Shown: one piece after another, positions 15,589 through 24,856 of the stretch | Numbering within the stretch: position 1 is the first letter of the stretch | Layout: every line of letters starts with the position of its first letter | Assembly: GCF_026625605.1 (NCBI RefSeq) | Contig: NZ_CP113054.1 | Coordinates: 1,364,001 to 1,428,000, forward strand | Source of the DNA: Luteolibacter sp. SL250 | GTDB lineage: Bacteria; Verrucomicrobiota; Verrucomicrobiia; Verrucomicrobiales; Akkermansiaceae | Length of the DNA stretch: 64,000 nt | Direction: 5' to 3' | Translations under genes and position numbers: made by a program | Notes under the pieces: generated by a model | What the model saw: the letters and a program-made list of their open reading frames with translations, nothing else | What the model was told of the DNA's origin: nothing | The model's database searches: none

Positions 15589-17040
15589 ATGTCCTATCTC
15601 GTCACCATCGGCCTCGAAGTCCACGCGCAGGTGAAAACCGCGACCAAGATGTTCTGTGCCTGCCGCACCTCCTTCGGGGATGAACCGAACACGCACACCT
15701 GCCCCGTCTGCCTGGGCCTGCCGGGAGCGCTGCCGGTGCTGAACCGCGAGGCCGTCGAGAAGACCCTGCTCACCGGGCTGATGCTGGACTGCGGTTCACC
15801 GGATATCTCGAAATGGGACCGGAAGAACTACTTCTACCCGGACATGCCGAAGAACTACCAGACCACGCAGATGGACCTGCCCCTCTGCATCGGTGGCGGC
15901 GTCCCGCTTTACGAACACTGCTACCCGACGGATCACCGGAAGAACATCAAGACTCCCGGCAAGGTGGTGAAGATGAACCGCATCCACCTGGAGGAGGACG
16001 TGGCGAAGTCCACCCACCTCGGGAACTCGTCGCTCATTGACTTCAACCGCGCCGGAACGCCGCTCATGGAGATCGTTTCCGAGCCGGACCTGGAGTCCGC
16101 GGAGGAAGCCTTCGCCTACCTCCGCTCGCTCCAGATGATCCTCCAGCAGGGAGAGGTTTCGGATGCGGACATGGAGAAAGGGAACCTCCGCTGTGACGTG
16201 AACATTTCGCTGCGGAAGAACGAGTCCGATCCGCTGGGCCAGAAGGTGGAGCTGAAGAACCTCAACTCCATCTCCGCCATCCGCCGAGCGATCCACTTCG
16301 AGATCGACCGCCAGACGGAGGAACTCGACAGGGGCCAGGCGCAGATCCAGTCCACCCGCCGCTGGGATGACGAGCGCGGCGAAACCCAGCTCATGCGCAC
16401 GAAGGAGGACGCGCACGACTACCGCTACTTCACCTGCCCGGACCTCCTGCCCATCGAAACCGCGCCGTTGCTGGCGAAGGTCCGCCCGCTGGTGCCGGAA
16501 CTGCCGCACCAGCTTGCGGAGCGTTTTGAAAGGGACTTCGGCGTGACCACCTACGATGCCTCCGTGCTTTCCTCGGACAAGTATCTGGCGGTGTATTTCG
16601 AGGCCGCGACCGATGCCGCGATCCCCGGCAAGAAGGTGGCGAACTTCATCATCAACAACCTGCTCGGCACGCTCAACGAACAGGGCATCGGCATTTCCGA
16701 CTGCCCGGTGTCACCGGAGAAGCTGCGCGGACTCCTCCTGCTGGTGGAGAACGGCACGCTGGCCGCCAACCAGGCGAAGGAAGTGTTCGAGGTGCTCTAC
16801 AACGCCCCGGAGAAAGATCCGAAGGCCATCGCGGATGAACTCGGCTTCAAGCCCGCGGAAGCGGGTGAGCTGGAAGATCTGGTCGATCAGGTCATCGCCA
16901 ACAACCCGTCGGAGGTGGAAGCCGTGAAAGCGGGCAACGAGAAGCTGCTCAACTTCCTCACCGGTCAGGTGATGAAAGCCTCCGCCACCAAGCCGAACCC
17001 GAAGCAGGTGACGGAGCTGCTGCGGGCAAGGTTGCTGTGA
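15589..17040 (+). CDS. gatB: Aspartyl/glutamyl-tRNA amidotransferase subunit B
   Basis: 483 residues from the ATG at 15589, where the family sequence 'SYLVTIGLEVHAQ' begins; the longer upstream frame is not protein-like. GatB binds the mischarged Glu-tRNA(Gln)/Asp-tRNA(Asn) and phosphorylates the side chain before transamidation with ammonia from GatA. Landmarks are the zinc-site cysteines ('CACRTSF...HTCPVCLGLPG'), 'KNYFYPDMPKNYQ', 'EEDVAKSTH', 'DFNRAGTPLMEIVSEPD' and the C-terminal YqeY-like tRNA-binding domain (~330-483). GatA and GatC are not adjacent. The 40 bp before the start carry a short TTCGATGTT-type repeated motif. Confidence 0.97.
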   Translation: MSYLVTIGLEVHAQVKTATKMFCACRTSFGDEPNTHTCPVCLGLPGALPVLNREAVEKTLLTGLMLDCGSPDISKWDRKNYFYPDMPKNYQTTQMDLPLCIGGGVPLYEHCYPTDHRKNIKTPGKVVKMNRIHLEEDVAKSTHLGNSSLIDFNRAGTPLMEIVSEPDLESAEEAFAYLRSLQMILQQGEVSDADMEKGNLRCDVNISLRKNESDPLGQKVELKNLNSISAIRRAIHFEIDRQTEELDRGQAQIQSTRRWDDERGETQLMRTKEDAHDYRYFTCPDLLPIETAPLLAKVRPLVPELPHQLAERFERDFGVTTYDASVLSSDKYLAVYFEAATDAAIPGKKVANFIINNLLGTLNEQGIGISDCPVSPEKLRGLLLLVENGTLAANQAKEVFEVLYNAPEKDPKAIADELGFKPAEAGELEDLVDQVIANNPSEVEAVKAGNEKLLNFLTGQVMKASATKPNPKQVTELLRARLL

Positions 17041-17061
17041 TGCGGTGGGATGGCTGGGATT

Positions 17062-17132
17062 GGAGCGCGGACTTAAGTCCGCTTGGCTTCGTGTGGAACA
17101 GATTCTCCGGGGCGGACTGAAGTCCGCGCTCC
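17062..17132. repeat. 71 bp REP-like palindromic element, copy A
   Basis: Two 21-base arms (17062-17082 and 17112-17132) are inverted copies with one mismatch, and each arm itself contains a smaller palindrome (GCGGACTTAAGTCCGC). The spacer 'TTGGCTTCG...GATTCTCCGGG' closely resembles that of the element at 43118-43188. It sits between gatB and the convergent macroglobulin gene. Confidence 0.85.
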
Positions 17133-17144
17133 GTAGGCACCAAA

Positions 17145-17180
17145 ATAGAAAAACCAGCGGCGACGAGCACCACTGGTTTT
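17145..17180 (-). terminator. Intrinsic terminator for the macroglobulin gene
   Basis: Read on the minus strand, AAAACCAGTGG pairs with CCGCTGGTTTT across a nine-base loop (one mismatch), and the second arm runs into a T-rich end. It lies just past the macroglobulin stop. Confidence 0.7.
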
Positions 17181-17202
17181 CCAGATCCATCTTCAGGACC
17201 CG

Positions 17203-20200
17203 TCACTTCGTCGTGAACACCCGTGAAGCGGAGAGGGCGTAGAACTCCGGATCATACATGCCTTCCACCTTGGCGGGCGGTGCCGTCGCCACGCCGGGGA
17301 CGGTGCAGCGGGCCAGGTAGGTCAGCGTGTAGGTGCCCTTTTTCCAGATCTGATCGAGGTAGAACACGGCCCGGTCGGTGCGCAGTTCGGAGTGGCTGAC
17401 TTCCCAGCGGTTGGCGCTGACATCCGCGCCCGCGCCGGTGGCGGTGCCCTGGGTCTTGAAGTCGGTGTTCACCGTCTCGAAGACGGAGGGCAGCATGTCC
17501 TCGATCACCAGATACTTCGTGTCGTCGTTCGGCAGGGTGACGCGGAGGGACACCCGGATCAGGTCACCGACCTTCGGCTCGGTCAGGATCTCGGCGGAAC
17601 CGTCCGCCTTGATCCGCTCATAGAGACGATCCACGGAGAGGCCGTTGGTGGCCACCGGTTGCAGCGGCTCGATTCGCGGCTTCGAGGCGACCCTGATCCG
17701 GACGTAGCCGGTGCCCTTCGGGTTGATCTCCAGCTTGAGGCCCGGGGTGATCGCCATTGTGGCGGATGCCGTCGGGTTTTCCGGATTGAGGGTCACGGTG
17801 CCGGAGGAAAGCGCCGGATGCATCTCCGCGGACCACTCGCCATTGAGGGTGGCCTTGTCGTTCTTCGCGTAGGTGGACATGGCCAGCAGCCCCCAGCCGT
17901 TGGCCCAGGTGGTGTTCCAGTGACCGTACGGGTTCCGCTCATGGATCATGCGGTCCAGGGTGGTGGTGGTTTCCTTCGCCTGCGGGTCGATGGTGGACCA
18001 TGCCAGCAGCTTGAAGGAATCATCCGCGTTCCAGCGCATCCAGCCGTCGTCTTTCAGGCGGTAGGGCACCTTGGAAGTGAGGATGGACTTCGCGGTGGCC
18101 ACGCTGGCGGGGTTGGCGCCTGCCGCGTTGTAGGCCAGCGCGAGGAAGGCACGGCCGGACGGCGACAGGTCGGCGATGCGGTCGAGCAGCACGTTCTGGT
18201 AGGAAGGTTGCGGGCTGCCTGCCAGCGCCAGCACCCACAGCGTGCGGGCCTGGTTTTCCAGGAACGATGGGGACTTCACATCCGCGATGCCGCGCAGCGA
18301 CTCCGTCAGGTGCTTCGCGAGCTGGTCGATCGCGGACTGAGGGACATGCGCCCCGCTTTCTTTCGCGAGGATGAGTCCCAGGCCGGCGTAGGGTGTGGCC
18401 CAATCCACGCGGTCACTACGGCCCGGCCAGTAGGTGAAGGAACCGTCGGAGAGCTGCATGGACAGCAGGCGGTCCGCACCACGCTGGATGGCGGCTTTGC
18501 GTCTCTCCTCGGGAACCTTCGCGAAGGAGGGGATGACATTCCTCAGCGGCTCCACGGCGAACCATGGCATGAGGGAGGAGGTCGTCTGCTCGACGCAGCC
18601 GTGCGGGTAGTGCAGCAGGTAGTCCACGGAACCGGAGATCTCCGTGAGCGGGGAGCGGGAGAACTCCAGGGTGATGTCACCGGTGCCGGACAGCAGCGCG
18701 GGGTCGATGTGGTCCAGCAGGTTCTGCGCCTTGTCCACCTTGATGAACTTCACCTGCCGGATGAGCGGCATCGGGTAGTGGACCTCGAAGGTTTCCTCGA
18801 CGGCGTCCGAAAGGCTGCGGGTGAGTCCCGGGGTGAGCTGGCCGTTGCCCAGCGAGACCGGAACGGCCTTCCAGGAGAAGGTGCTGGTGCCGGTGGATTC
18901 CGCGGTCACCGGGAAGCTCAGCGTGGCGGACGCGCCGGCATTGAGCGTCACGGTTTGCTTGGCCTCGCCGAGCGCGCGGCAGACCGGCGTGGTGCCGTCG
19001 CGGCCGGTGGAGAAGGTGACCTCCCAGGTGCCGTCATGGCTGGAGGCATTCTGGACCAGCACCTGCGGGCTGAAGCTGTCGCCCTGGTTGGCGAAACGCG
19101 CGGTCTTCGGCTCCAGCATCAGCGGCTTGTTCACCACCAGTCCGGTTTCCGCGTGGCCGAATTTCTCGGTGGAGTGGGCCACGGCGATGACGCGGTAGCG
19201 GGTGAGGGTGTCCGGCACCTTGAAGGTGTGGGTGAACTTCCCGTCCGGCCCGGCTTTCACGACCGGTGCCCAGGTGGCGCATGGGTCGAAGTTTTTCCGG
19301 TAAAGGTCGGCCAGGTCACCGAGGTCCGCGCCGCCACCGATGAAGAAGCCCTTGTTGAAGAACTGCCGGTACTGCGGATCCTCCGTCATGAAGTTGTTGA
19401 AGGAGACGCCTGCCTCGATGCCGAGGATGCGGGCATCGTAGAAGAAGGCCATCGGGTTCGGGGTGATGTAGCCCATCACGGCGAGGGTGCCTTCATCCTC
19501 CGCGTAGAGCGTGAGTTCCGCACCGGCGGCGGGCTTTCCATCCGCAGTGGTGACGGTGCCGCTGAGGGTCACCGTGTCACCGGGGCGGGCGGCGGGGAGC
19601 TGCGCGCCTTTCTGTGGTCCGGTGGAAACGGTGAAGCGGTCGTTCTCCGGTCCGGCGGCGGTGAGGTCCACGGTCAGGCGGTCCCGTTCGTTCTCGATGG
19701 TCAGCTCGCAGTAGCCGAGACGGAGCTGCGGCGTCTTGAATTCGCGGGCGGATTCCCCCGCACCTTTCACGATCAGGACGGAGACGTAGGCGTTCGGCGC
19801 GTCGTCCTCACCGATGGGGATTTCGATGACCGGGTTGTCCGCCTTCAGCGGGGTGAGGAAGGAACGCAGCACCTTCTCCCGCTCCACGGTCACCAGCGCG
19901 GTGCCTTCGATGGGGGAGAGGACCAGCACCCGGGCGGTTTCGCCCGCCTTGTAGGATTTCTTCTCCGCGATGAGCTTCACGCGCATGCCGTCCTCATAGA
20001 GCCACGGGTAGTCGTCCGCGCCATAGACGTGGAAGCTGGACACGGTGGCGAAGTCGCGGCCGTTCTTGTCCTTTCCACGCAGGGTGAGGAAATATTTTCC
20101 GTTGTCCTTCGGCGTGAGTGCGAGTTCCTGGCCTTCCTTGGCGGAGGCGGCGGGGTCGATGGTGACCTCGGAAACCAGCACGTTCTCCTCGCGGGTGTCG

Positions 20201-22995
20201 TTGCGGGTGACGGTTTCTCCGTTGGCGTTCTGGGAACGCACCGGGCTGTTGATCTCACGGCTGAGGGTGGCGGTGACTTTCACCGGCTCCGGGAACGGAT
20301 TCCCCTCGGGGTCGATGGCGACCACGCGGAACGCCACGTTCTCCCCGGCGCGGATCAGGCGGTCATTCCGGGAAACCCCGACATAGATATCAGCCGGATG
20401 GACGGTGGTGGTGGCGGATGAAGTGAGCGTCTGGTTGTTTGCGTCCGTCACTTCCGTGGAGACCCTCACCTCGCGGCTGGTGGGGAACTCCGCCTGCGGG
20501 ATGTCCACGGTGACGGTCGCCTTGCCCTCCGGGGAAAGGGTGGCCTCGCCCTGGACAGTCGCCGGGCCGGAGTCCGAGCCAGTGTCTCCGTCTTCATAGC
20601 GGGCGCGGTAGCCGAAGTAGTGGTACCAATAGCCCCAGTCCGGTGACCGGTGGTTGCCGAAGAGGAAGTCACGGAAACGTTCCGGATAAAGATTGAGCGG
20701 GGTGATGCGGGTGAAGTGCCTCAGCGTTCCGCCCGCCACGGGCTGGCCCTGGTAGTAGCTGGCCGCCACGTCGGAGGTGACGCTGGTGGCACCGGTCGCG
20801 GGGCGGGTGATGCCTTGCTCGATCTCGAACGCGTTGCGGCGGAACTCCTCCACGGCCAGCTCCAGTTCGAAGGTGGCGCTTTCGCGGATCTGCTGCTGCT
20901 TCGCCCAGTCCTCCTCCAGTGCCTCCGCCTCCGCGAGTTCATCGGGGAACTCCAGGCGGATGATGTGGCTGCCGGTGGTGCCCTCCGGCAGCTTGTAGGT
21001 GATGTCGAACGAGCCGGTGTCGGAAAGGGTGACGGGCTGGGTGAAGATCTCCTTTTCCGTCGGGTCGATCACCACCACGCGGGCGTTCGCCGGGGAGGCG
21101 GGTTGGATGACGTTCCCCGCCTGGGTGCGGACGATGCCCTTCAGGCGGACGGTTTCTCCGGGGCGGTAAATGGAACGGTCGGTGAACAGGAAGGCGCGCC
21201 GCACGGATTCCGCCGGGGTGTTCCATGAATAGCGGATGGGGAAATGCCACAGGCCGACGGTGTTGAGGGACGAGTCGAACGCGGTGACGAACGAGTCATT
21301 TCCCAGGATCGCCCTCAGGTGGCGGGCCTCCGCCGGGCGTCCGACGGTGGCCAGGCCGTTGGCGTCCGTTTTCAGGGAATTCAGGCTCGAGGAATCCTCG
21401 CCGAAGAGGTCGATGGTGACGTCCTTGAGCGGCTGGCCGGTGGCGCAGGAGAAGGCATAGACGAAGGCTTCCTTCGGGGTCAGTTTCCAGGCGAGGCCGA
21501 TGTCGGTGAGCTGGATGATCGCCTGCGCGTTGCGGCGGCCCTGGGTATTCAGGTCCGCTTTCGGGGTGCCGACCACGTCGAGGAAGATCGCGCCGCTTTT
21601 CAGATCCGCTGGCAGGATCTCATCCCACTTCAGTTCGAGCTCCTTCGAGGTGTCGAGCGCGTTGCCCAGTTCGATTTCCTTGTCATAGACCGTCTGTCCG
21701 GTGATGAGGGAGTAGGGCAGGGGGGCGGTCGGTTCGATGTTCTCGAAGTCATGGCCCAGGCCGGTGTAGTGGCGGTACCCCTGGTAGGCGCGGACGAGAT
21801 CCGCGGCGGACAGGCGTTTGATGCGGATGTGCAGCTTTTCCAGGTTGACCGTCTGGATGGGATAGGTGCGCCTGCCGGTGGAGAGCTGAGCCTGGTTCTC
21901 GCTGGGGAGGAGAAGCTCCGGCTCGATGACGGGGAATTTCACCTCCTTCGCAAGAGGGGCTGCCAAAGGGATGCTCGCGGCGGACGAGAAGGGTGGCCTG
22001 ACGGTCACGTTCCAGGTGTCCGTGGCGGAGAAGTTCCCCAGCAGGTGGATCTCCCGGCCGTCGATCTCCGCGCTGAGGTTCTCAGGGCGGGGATCCAGGA
22101 CCAGTGATTGCGTGAGGAAGTCCGCGGGCAGCTCGGCGGGCAGCGGCGCGTTGAAGGTGATCACCAGCCGCCGGGGTTCGTCCGGATTCGCCCGGGCCTC
22201 GAACCCGGTCGCTGCGAACGGCTGGATGGTGCCGATCTCATAAGGCGCGTCCTGAACGGTGGCCGTTTTGCCCCCGGCATTCGGCAGGCCTTTCAGGATG
22301 GAGAGCCGCCAGTTTTCCCCGACAGGCAGGGGGGACAGCGGAGCGACGACCAGCGCGTTGGCCACCGGTGTTTCCAGCGGCGGATTCGGGTCTGCGGTCG
22401 CGCCCTTGGAGCGTGCAGCCCAGGATTTGTAGTAGTTCGCCTGCGGGCCGGTGCGTGCGCGGTCCGGGCGGTGTAGCCGGGCGGCGACCTGCTGCCCGGT
22501 CTTCGAGGTGAAGGTGATGAATGGCCCTGCCTTAGCGGGGTCCACATCGTCATTGAAGATCAGCAGCCACTCCGCGGTGGAGGCGGAGTAGGTGGAGGAG
22601 TAGCGGTTCTCCGTGGTCGCGGAGCGGACGGCGAACGGCTCGCTGCCCAGCGTGGCGAAGACACCGGCCGGGATCTCCGTGTTGTCGAGATGGGTTTTCC
22701 CCTTCGGAATCGCGAAGGTGTAGCTGGTGCCGATGGCCGGAGGCTGGTCCGGGTGGAAGGCGGCGATGTTCTGGGCTTTCCAGACCAGCTTGCCCGGAAG
22801 CGCCGGCTTGATTTCCAACCACGTGTTCGCGACCTCTTTCCCAAGATCCGCGGTGGCGGTCACCGGGCGGTCGAGAACGAGGTCGATCGCGCTTTCAGGT
22901 GCGAGTGACGGAGTGGAGACCACAAGCCGCGGCGCGGCATGGGAGGCACAAGGGAGTGCCATGAGCGCCACAAATGTGGCAAAGGAAGTTTTCAT
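17203..22995 (-). CDS. Bacterial alpha-2-macroglobulin with intact thioester
   Basis: 1930 residues from the ATG at 22995, where a signal peptide begins ('KTSFATFVALMALPCASHA', cleaved before APRL); no lipobox is present. It shows the large multi-MG-domain build of bacterial macroglobulins: N-terminal MG domains, a long central region with 'TDRSIYRPGETVRLKGIVR' (MG3/4 type), an A2M domain ('FNKGFFIGGGADLGDLADLY'), and the thioester motif 'YPHGCVEQTT' with C1467 and Q1470. An alpha/alpha thioester barrel and a receptor-binding-like domain follow. Such proteins trap attacking proteases in the periplasm. Most are linked to penicillin-binding protein 1C; here none is adjacent. A terminator follows the gene and a lipoprotein lipase gene is divergent. 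Confidence 0.93.
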   Translation of the reverse strand: MKTSFATFVALMALPCASHAAPRLVVSTPSLAPESAIDLVLDRPVTATADLGKEVANTWLEIKPALPGKLVWKAQNIAAFHPDQPPAIGTSYTFAIPKGKTHLDNTEIPAGVFATLGSEPFAVRSATTENRYSSTYSASTAEWLLIFNDDVDPAKAGPFITFTSKTGQQVAARLHRPDRARTGPQANYYKSWAARSKGATADPNPPLETPVANALVVAPLSPLPVGENWRLSILKGLPNAGGKTATVQDAPYEIGTIQPFAATGFEARANPDEPRRLVITFNAPLPAELPADFLTQSLVLDPRPENLSAEIDGREIHLLGNFSATDTWNVTVRPPFSSAASIPLAAPLAKEVKFPVIEPELLLPSENQAQLSTGRRTYPIQTVNLEKLHIRIKRLSAADLVRAYQGYRHYTGLGHDFENIEPTAPLPYSLITGQTVYDKEIELGNALDTSKELELKWDEILPADLKSGAIFLDVVGTPKADLNTQGRRNAQAIIQLTDIGLAWKLTPKEAFVYAFSCATGQPLKDVTIDLFGEDSSSLNSLKTDANGLATVGRPAEARHLRAILGNDSFVTAFDSSLNTVGLWHFPIRYSWNTPAESVRRAFLFTDRSIYRPGETVRLKGIVRTQAGNVIQPASPANARVVVIDPTEKEIFTQPVTLSDTGSFDITYKLPEGTTGSHIIRLEFPDELAEAEALEEDWAKQQQIRESATFELELAVEEFRRNAFEIEQGITRPATGATSVTSDVAASYYQGQPVAGGTLRHFTRITPLNLYPERFRDFLFGNHRSPDWGYWYHYFGYRARYEDGDTGSDSGPATVQGEATLSPEGKATVTVDIPQAEFPTSREVRVSTEVTDANNQTLTSSATTTVHPADIYVGVSRNDRLIRAGENVAFRVVAIDPEGNPFPEPVKVTATLSREINSPVRSQNANGETVTRNDTREENVLVSEVTIDPAASAKEGQELALTPKDNGKYFLTLRGKDKNGRDFATVSSFHVYGADDYPWLYEDGMRVKLIAEKKSYKAGETARVLVLSPIEGTALVTVEREKVLRSFLTPLKADNPVIEIPIGEDDAPNAYVSVLIVKGAGESAREFKTPQLRLGYCELTIENERDRLTVDLTAAGPENDRFTVSTGPQKGAQLPAARPGDTVTLSGTVTTADGKPAAGAELTLYAEDEGTLAVMGYITPNPMAFFYDARILGIEAGVSFNNFMTEDPQYRQFFNKGFFIGGGADLGDLADLYRKNFDPCATWAPVVKAGPDGKFTHTFKVPDTLTRYRVIAVAHSTEKFGHAETGLVVNKPLMLEPKTARFANQGDSFSPQVLVQNASSHDGTWEVTFSTGRDGTTPVCRALGEAKQTVTLNAGASATLSFPVTAESTGTSTFSWKAVPVSLGNGQLTPGLTRSLSDAVEETFEVHYPMPLIRQVKFIKVDKAQNLLDHIDPALLSGTGDITLEFSRSPLTEISGSVDYLLHYPHGCVEQTTSSLMPWFAVEPLRNVIPSFAKVPEERRKAAIQRGADRLLSMQLSDGSFTYWPGRSDRVDWATPYAGLGLILAKESGAHVPQSAIDQLAKHLTESLRGIADVKSPSFLENQARTLWVLALAGSPQPSYQNVLLDRIADLSPSGRAFLALAYNAAGANPASVATAKSILTSKVPYRLKDDGWMRWNADDSFKLLAWSTIDPQAKETTTTLDRMIHERNPYGHWNTTWANGWGLLAMSTYAKNDKATLNGEWSAEMHPALSSGTVTLNPENPTASATMAITPGLKLEINPKGTGYVRIRVASKPRIEPLQPVATNGLSVDRLYERIKADGSAEILTEPKVGDLIRVSLRVTLPNDDTKYLVIEDMLPSVFETVNTDFKTQGTATGAGADVSANRWEVSHSELRTDRAVFYLDQIWKKGTYTLTYLARCTVPGVATAPPAKVEGMYDPEFYALSASRVFTTK

Positions 22996-23129
22996 GGGCG
23001 TGTACGCTGAACCGTAATTTCTTACAACATAGGGCCAACGAATCACACCCCATTTTCTTAGATTCACTGAAATTTCACAAAGCAGAGGATGGTTGCCATC
23101 CAGCGTGGGGCGTGTCATTTTGCGACGTG

Positions 23130-24119
23130 GTGAAACCTCCCGGTATCCAGCGCCTGGCCCTGTCCGCAGGGTGGGCTTCCGTCTGTGTCGCGGCCCTTCT
23201 GGTGGGTTCGTGCGCGCCGGACTACACGCTCGTCAGCCATCAGAAATCCCCTTCGGAGATCCGGAAGAAGAACGAGACCTTCGGCTACCGGAGCTGGGTG
23301 GCGAAGGGGGTGGAGCAGGACATCGTCGTCATCGGCATCCACGGATTCTGCGGCGCATCGATCGATTATGAGAATCTTGGCAACCACTTGCTGAAAAATC
23401 AGCCGAAGACCGCGCTCTATGCCTATGAGGTCCGCGGGCAGGGGAATGATCCGATGAGCACCCGCCGCGGCGACATCGGTGATCCGAAGGATTGGTACCG
23501 CGACCTTTTCGCCTTCACCCAGTTGGTGGAGGAACGCCACCCGGACGCGAAGATCGTCTGGTATGGGGAGAGCATGGGGGCGATGATCGCATCCCACGCG
23601 CTGCGGGAGTCTCCTGCGGCGGATCCTCCCTGCGACGCGCTGGTGCTTTCCTCACCCATCGTCCGCTTCAAGGATGATGTTCCTTTCTGGCAGCCCGCCC
23701 TGGTCCAGGCGGCGGCGGCGACCGCCCCGTTGGCGAGGATCTCGCTGGAGACACTGGCGGGGGGAGAGGCGGTCCAGATGACCCAGACCTCCACCCACGA
23801 CCAGCAGTCGGAGACGAATTCCTACCACATTGAGAAGCACACCCTGCGCCTGCTGGGGGCACTGGGCCGCCACATCGACTCGATGAACGACTGCGCCGCC
23901 ACCTTCCAGGTGCCGGTCCTGGTGCTCCACGGGGAGCATGATTATTTCAACACGGACTCCGACATGCGCGGGTTCATCGCCCACATCCCGGGCGGCACCC
24001 ACAAGACCTACCGGAACTACCGCGGTGCCTACCACCTGCTGATGTATGATGCGAAAAAGGAGAAGGTTTTCGGCGATGTGGAGGGTTGGCTGTCGAAATT
24101 GCGCCGGAACCGGCTCTGA
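23130..24119 (+). CDS. Lipoprotein alpha/beta hydrolase (monoacylglycerol lipase-like)
   Basis: About 329 residues from the GTG at 23130 (23127 is also possible; no clear Shine-Dalgarno site). A signal peptide with lipobox 'LLVGSC' predicts a lipid-anchored envelope protein. The alpha/beta-hydrolase fold is supported by 'VIGIHGFCGASIDY' (oxyanion region), the nucleophile elbow 'GESMG' with S148, D271 in 'HGEHDYFNTD' and H302 in 'RGAYHLLMYD', forming a full Ser-Asp-His triad. Order and spacing resemble monoacylglycerol lipases/lysophospholipases. It is divergent from the macroglobulin gene with about 130 bp between. Confidence 0.85.
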   Translation: MKPPGIQRLALSAGWASVCVAALLVGSCAPDYTLVSHQKSPSEIRKKNETFGYRSWVAKGVEQDIVVIGIHGFCGASIDYENLGNHLLKNQPKTALYAYEVRGQGNDPMSTRRGDIGDPKDWYRDLFAFTQLVEERHPDAKIVWYGESMGAMIASHALRESPAADPPCDALVLSSPIVRFKDDVPFWQPALVQAAAATAPLARISLETLAGGEAVQMTQTSTHDQQSETNSYHIEKHTLRLLGALGRHIDSMNDCAATFQVPVLVLHGEHDYFNTDSDMRGFIAHIPGGTHKTYRNYRGAYHLLMYDAKKEKVFGDVEGWLSKLRRNRL

Positions 24120-24210
24120 ACTTTTTCCGGGAAAAGACAGGTTTCGTCTTGACCCGACGCTCTCCGAGGGCATCCTGCGCGCCCCGCAACACCGAACCTT
24201 TCCGAATCTT

Positions 24211-24477
24211 ATGGCCCGTATTTGTGATATCCGAGGAACCCGTGTCCGCTCTGGCGGTAAAATCCACCGTTCCGGTCTGGCCAAGAAAAAAGGCGGTATC
24301 GGTCGCCACGTCACCAAGGTGGTGAAGCGCACCGTTTCCCCCAACCTCCAGAGCAAGCGCATCTGGGTTGAGGAACTCGGCCAGCACGTGAAGCTGAAAA
24401 TCAGCTGCCGCGCCCTGAAGACCATGAACAAGAATGGTGCTTTCGCCACCCTCAAGAAGGCCGGCCTGATCGGCTGA
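24211..24477 (+). CDS. rpmB: Large ribosomal subunit protein L28
   Basis: 88 residues from the ATG at 24211. Residues 1-15 'ARICDIRGTRVRSGG' and the core 'KRTVSPNLQSKRIWVEELG' with 'VKLKISCRALKTMNKNG' are the L28 pattern. L28 sits near the E-site side of the 50S subunit. An extended middle loop ('AKKKGGIGRHVTKVV') makes it slightly longer than the E. coli protein. A strong terminator lies 28 bp downstream, so it is probably transcribed alone; rpmG is not adjacent. Confidence 0.95.
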   Translation: MARICDIRGTRVRSGGKIHRSGLAKKKGGIGRHVTKVVKRTVSPNLQSKRIWVEELGQHVKLKISCRALKTMNKNGAFATLKKAGLIG

Positions 24478-24504
24478 TCCGTTCTTCACGAACATTTTCC
24501 GAAG

Positions 24505-24534
24505 AAGACCCGGTGATCCACCGGGTCTTTTTTT
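24505..24534 (+). terminator. Intrinsic terminator after rpmB
   Basis: AAGACCCGGT pairs perfectly with ACCGGGTCTT around a five-base loop and continues into a run of seven T residues. Confidence 0.95.
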
Positions 24535-24607
24535 GTGTGGGCATCCTAGATCGCTCATGCTTCCTCAAATGCCTTGCGTGACGTGTGAAATTGGGAAAAT
24601 ATACGTC

Positions 24608-24856
24608 ATGTCGAAATTGACCCTCCACGTTCCTGCGGAGTTGGTGTCTGCGGCCAAAAGTGAAGCCGCAGCGCGGAAGGTATCGGTTTCCAAGCTGGTT
24701 TCGGACTTTTTCGCGTCACTGGCCGCCGGCCAGGAGTCGTCCGGGGCGGAAACGGACAACCTGGCCCCGCGGACCCGCAGGCTGGCGAAGTGCATTTCCG
24801 GTGTGGATGCCTGTGAGGCTGACTACATCGACTACCTTGAGCGGAAGCATTCATGA
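24608..24856 (+). CDS. Antitoxin of a VapBC-type pair (DUF6364-like)
   Basis: 82 residues from the ATG at 24608 ('MSKLTLHVPAELVSAAKSEA'). The start reads as a beta strand plus helix of the ribbon-helix-helix/DUF6364 kind, with 'RKVSVSKLVSDFFASL' as the second helix. The C-terminal part ('DACEADYIDYLERKHS') is the usual toxin-binding tail. The stop overlaps the toxin ATG (ATGA, 24853-24856). Antitoxins of this type bind their own promoter together with the toxin. Confidence 0.8.
   Translation: MSKLTLHVPAELVSAAKSEAAARKVSVSKLVSDFFASLAAGQESSGAETDNLAPRTRRLAKCISGVDACEADYIDYLERKHS

Noticed and set aside
17392..20421. A 1009-codon plus-strand open frame opposite the macroglobulin gene
   Set aside because: Antisense shadow of a long GC-rich gene; the minus strand carries the thioester and domain order of the known family.
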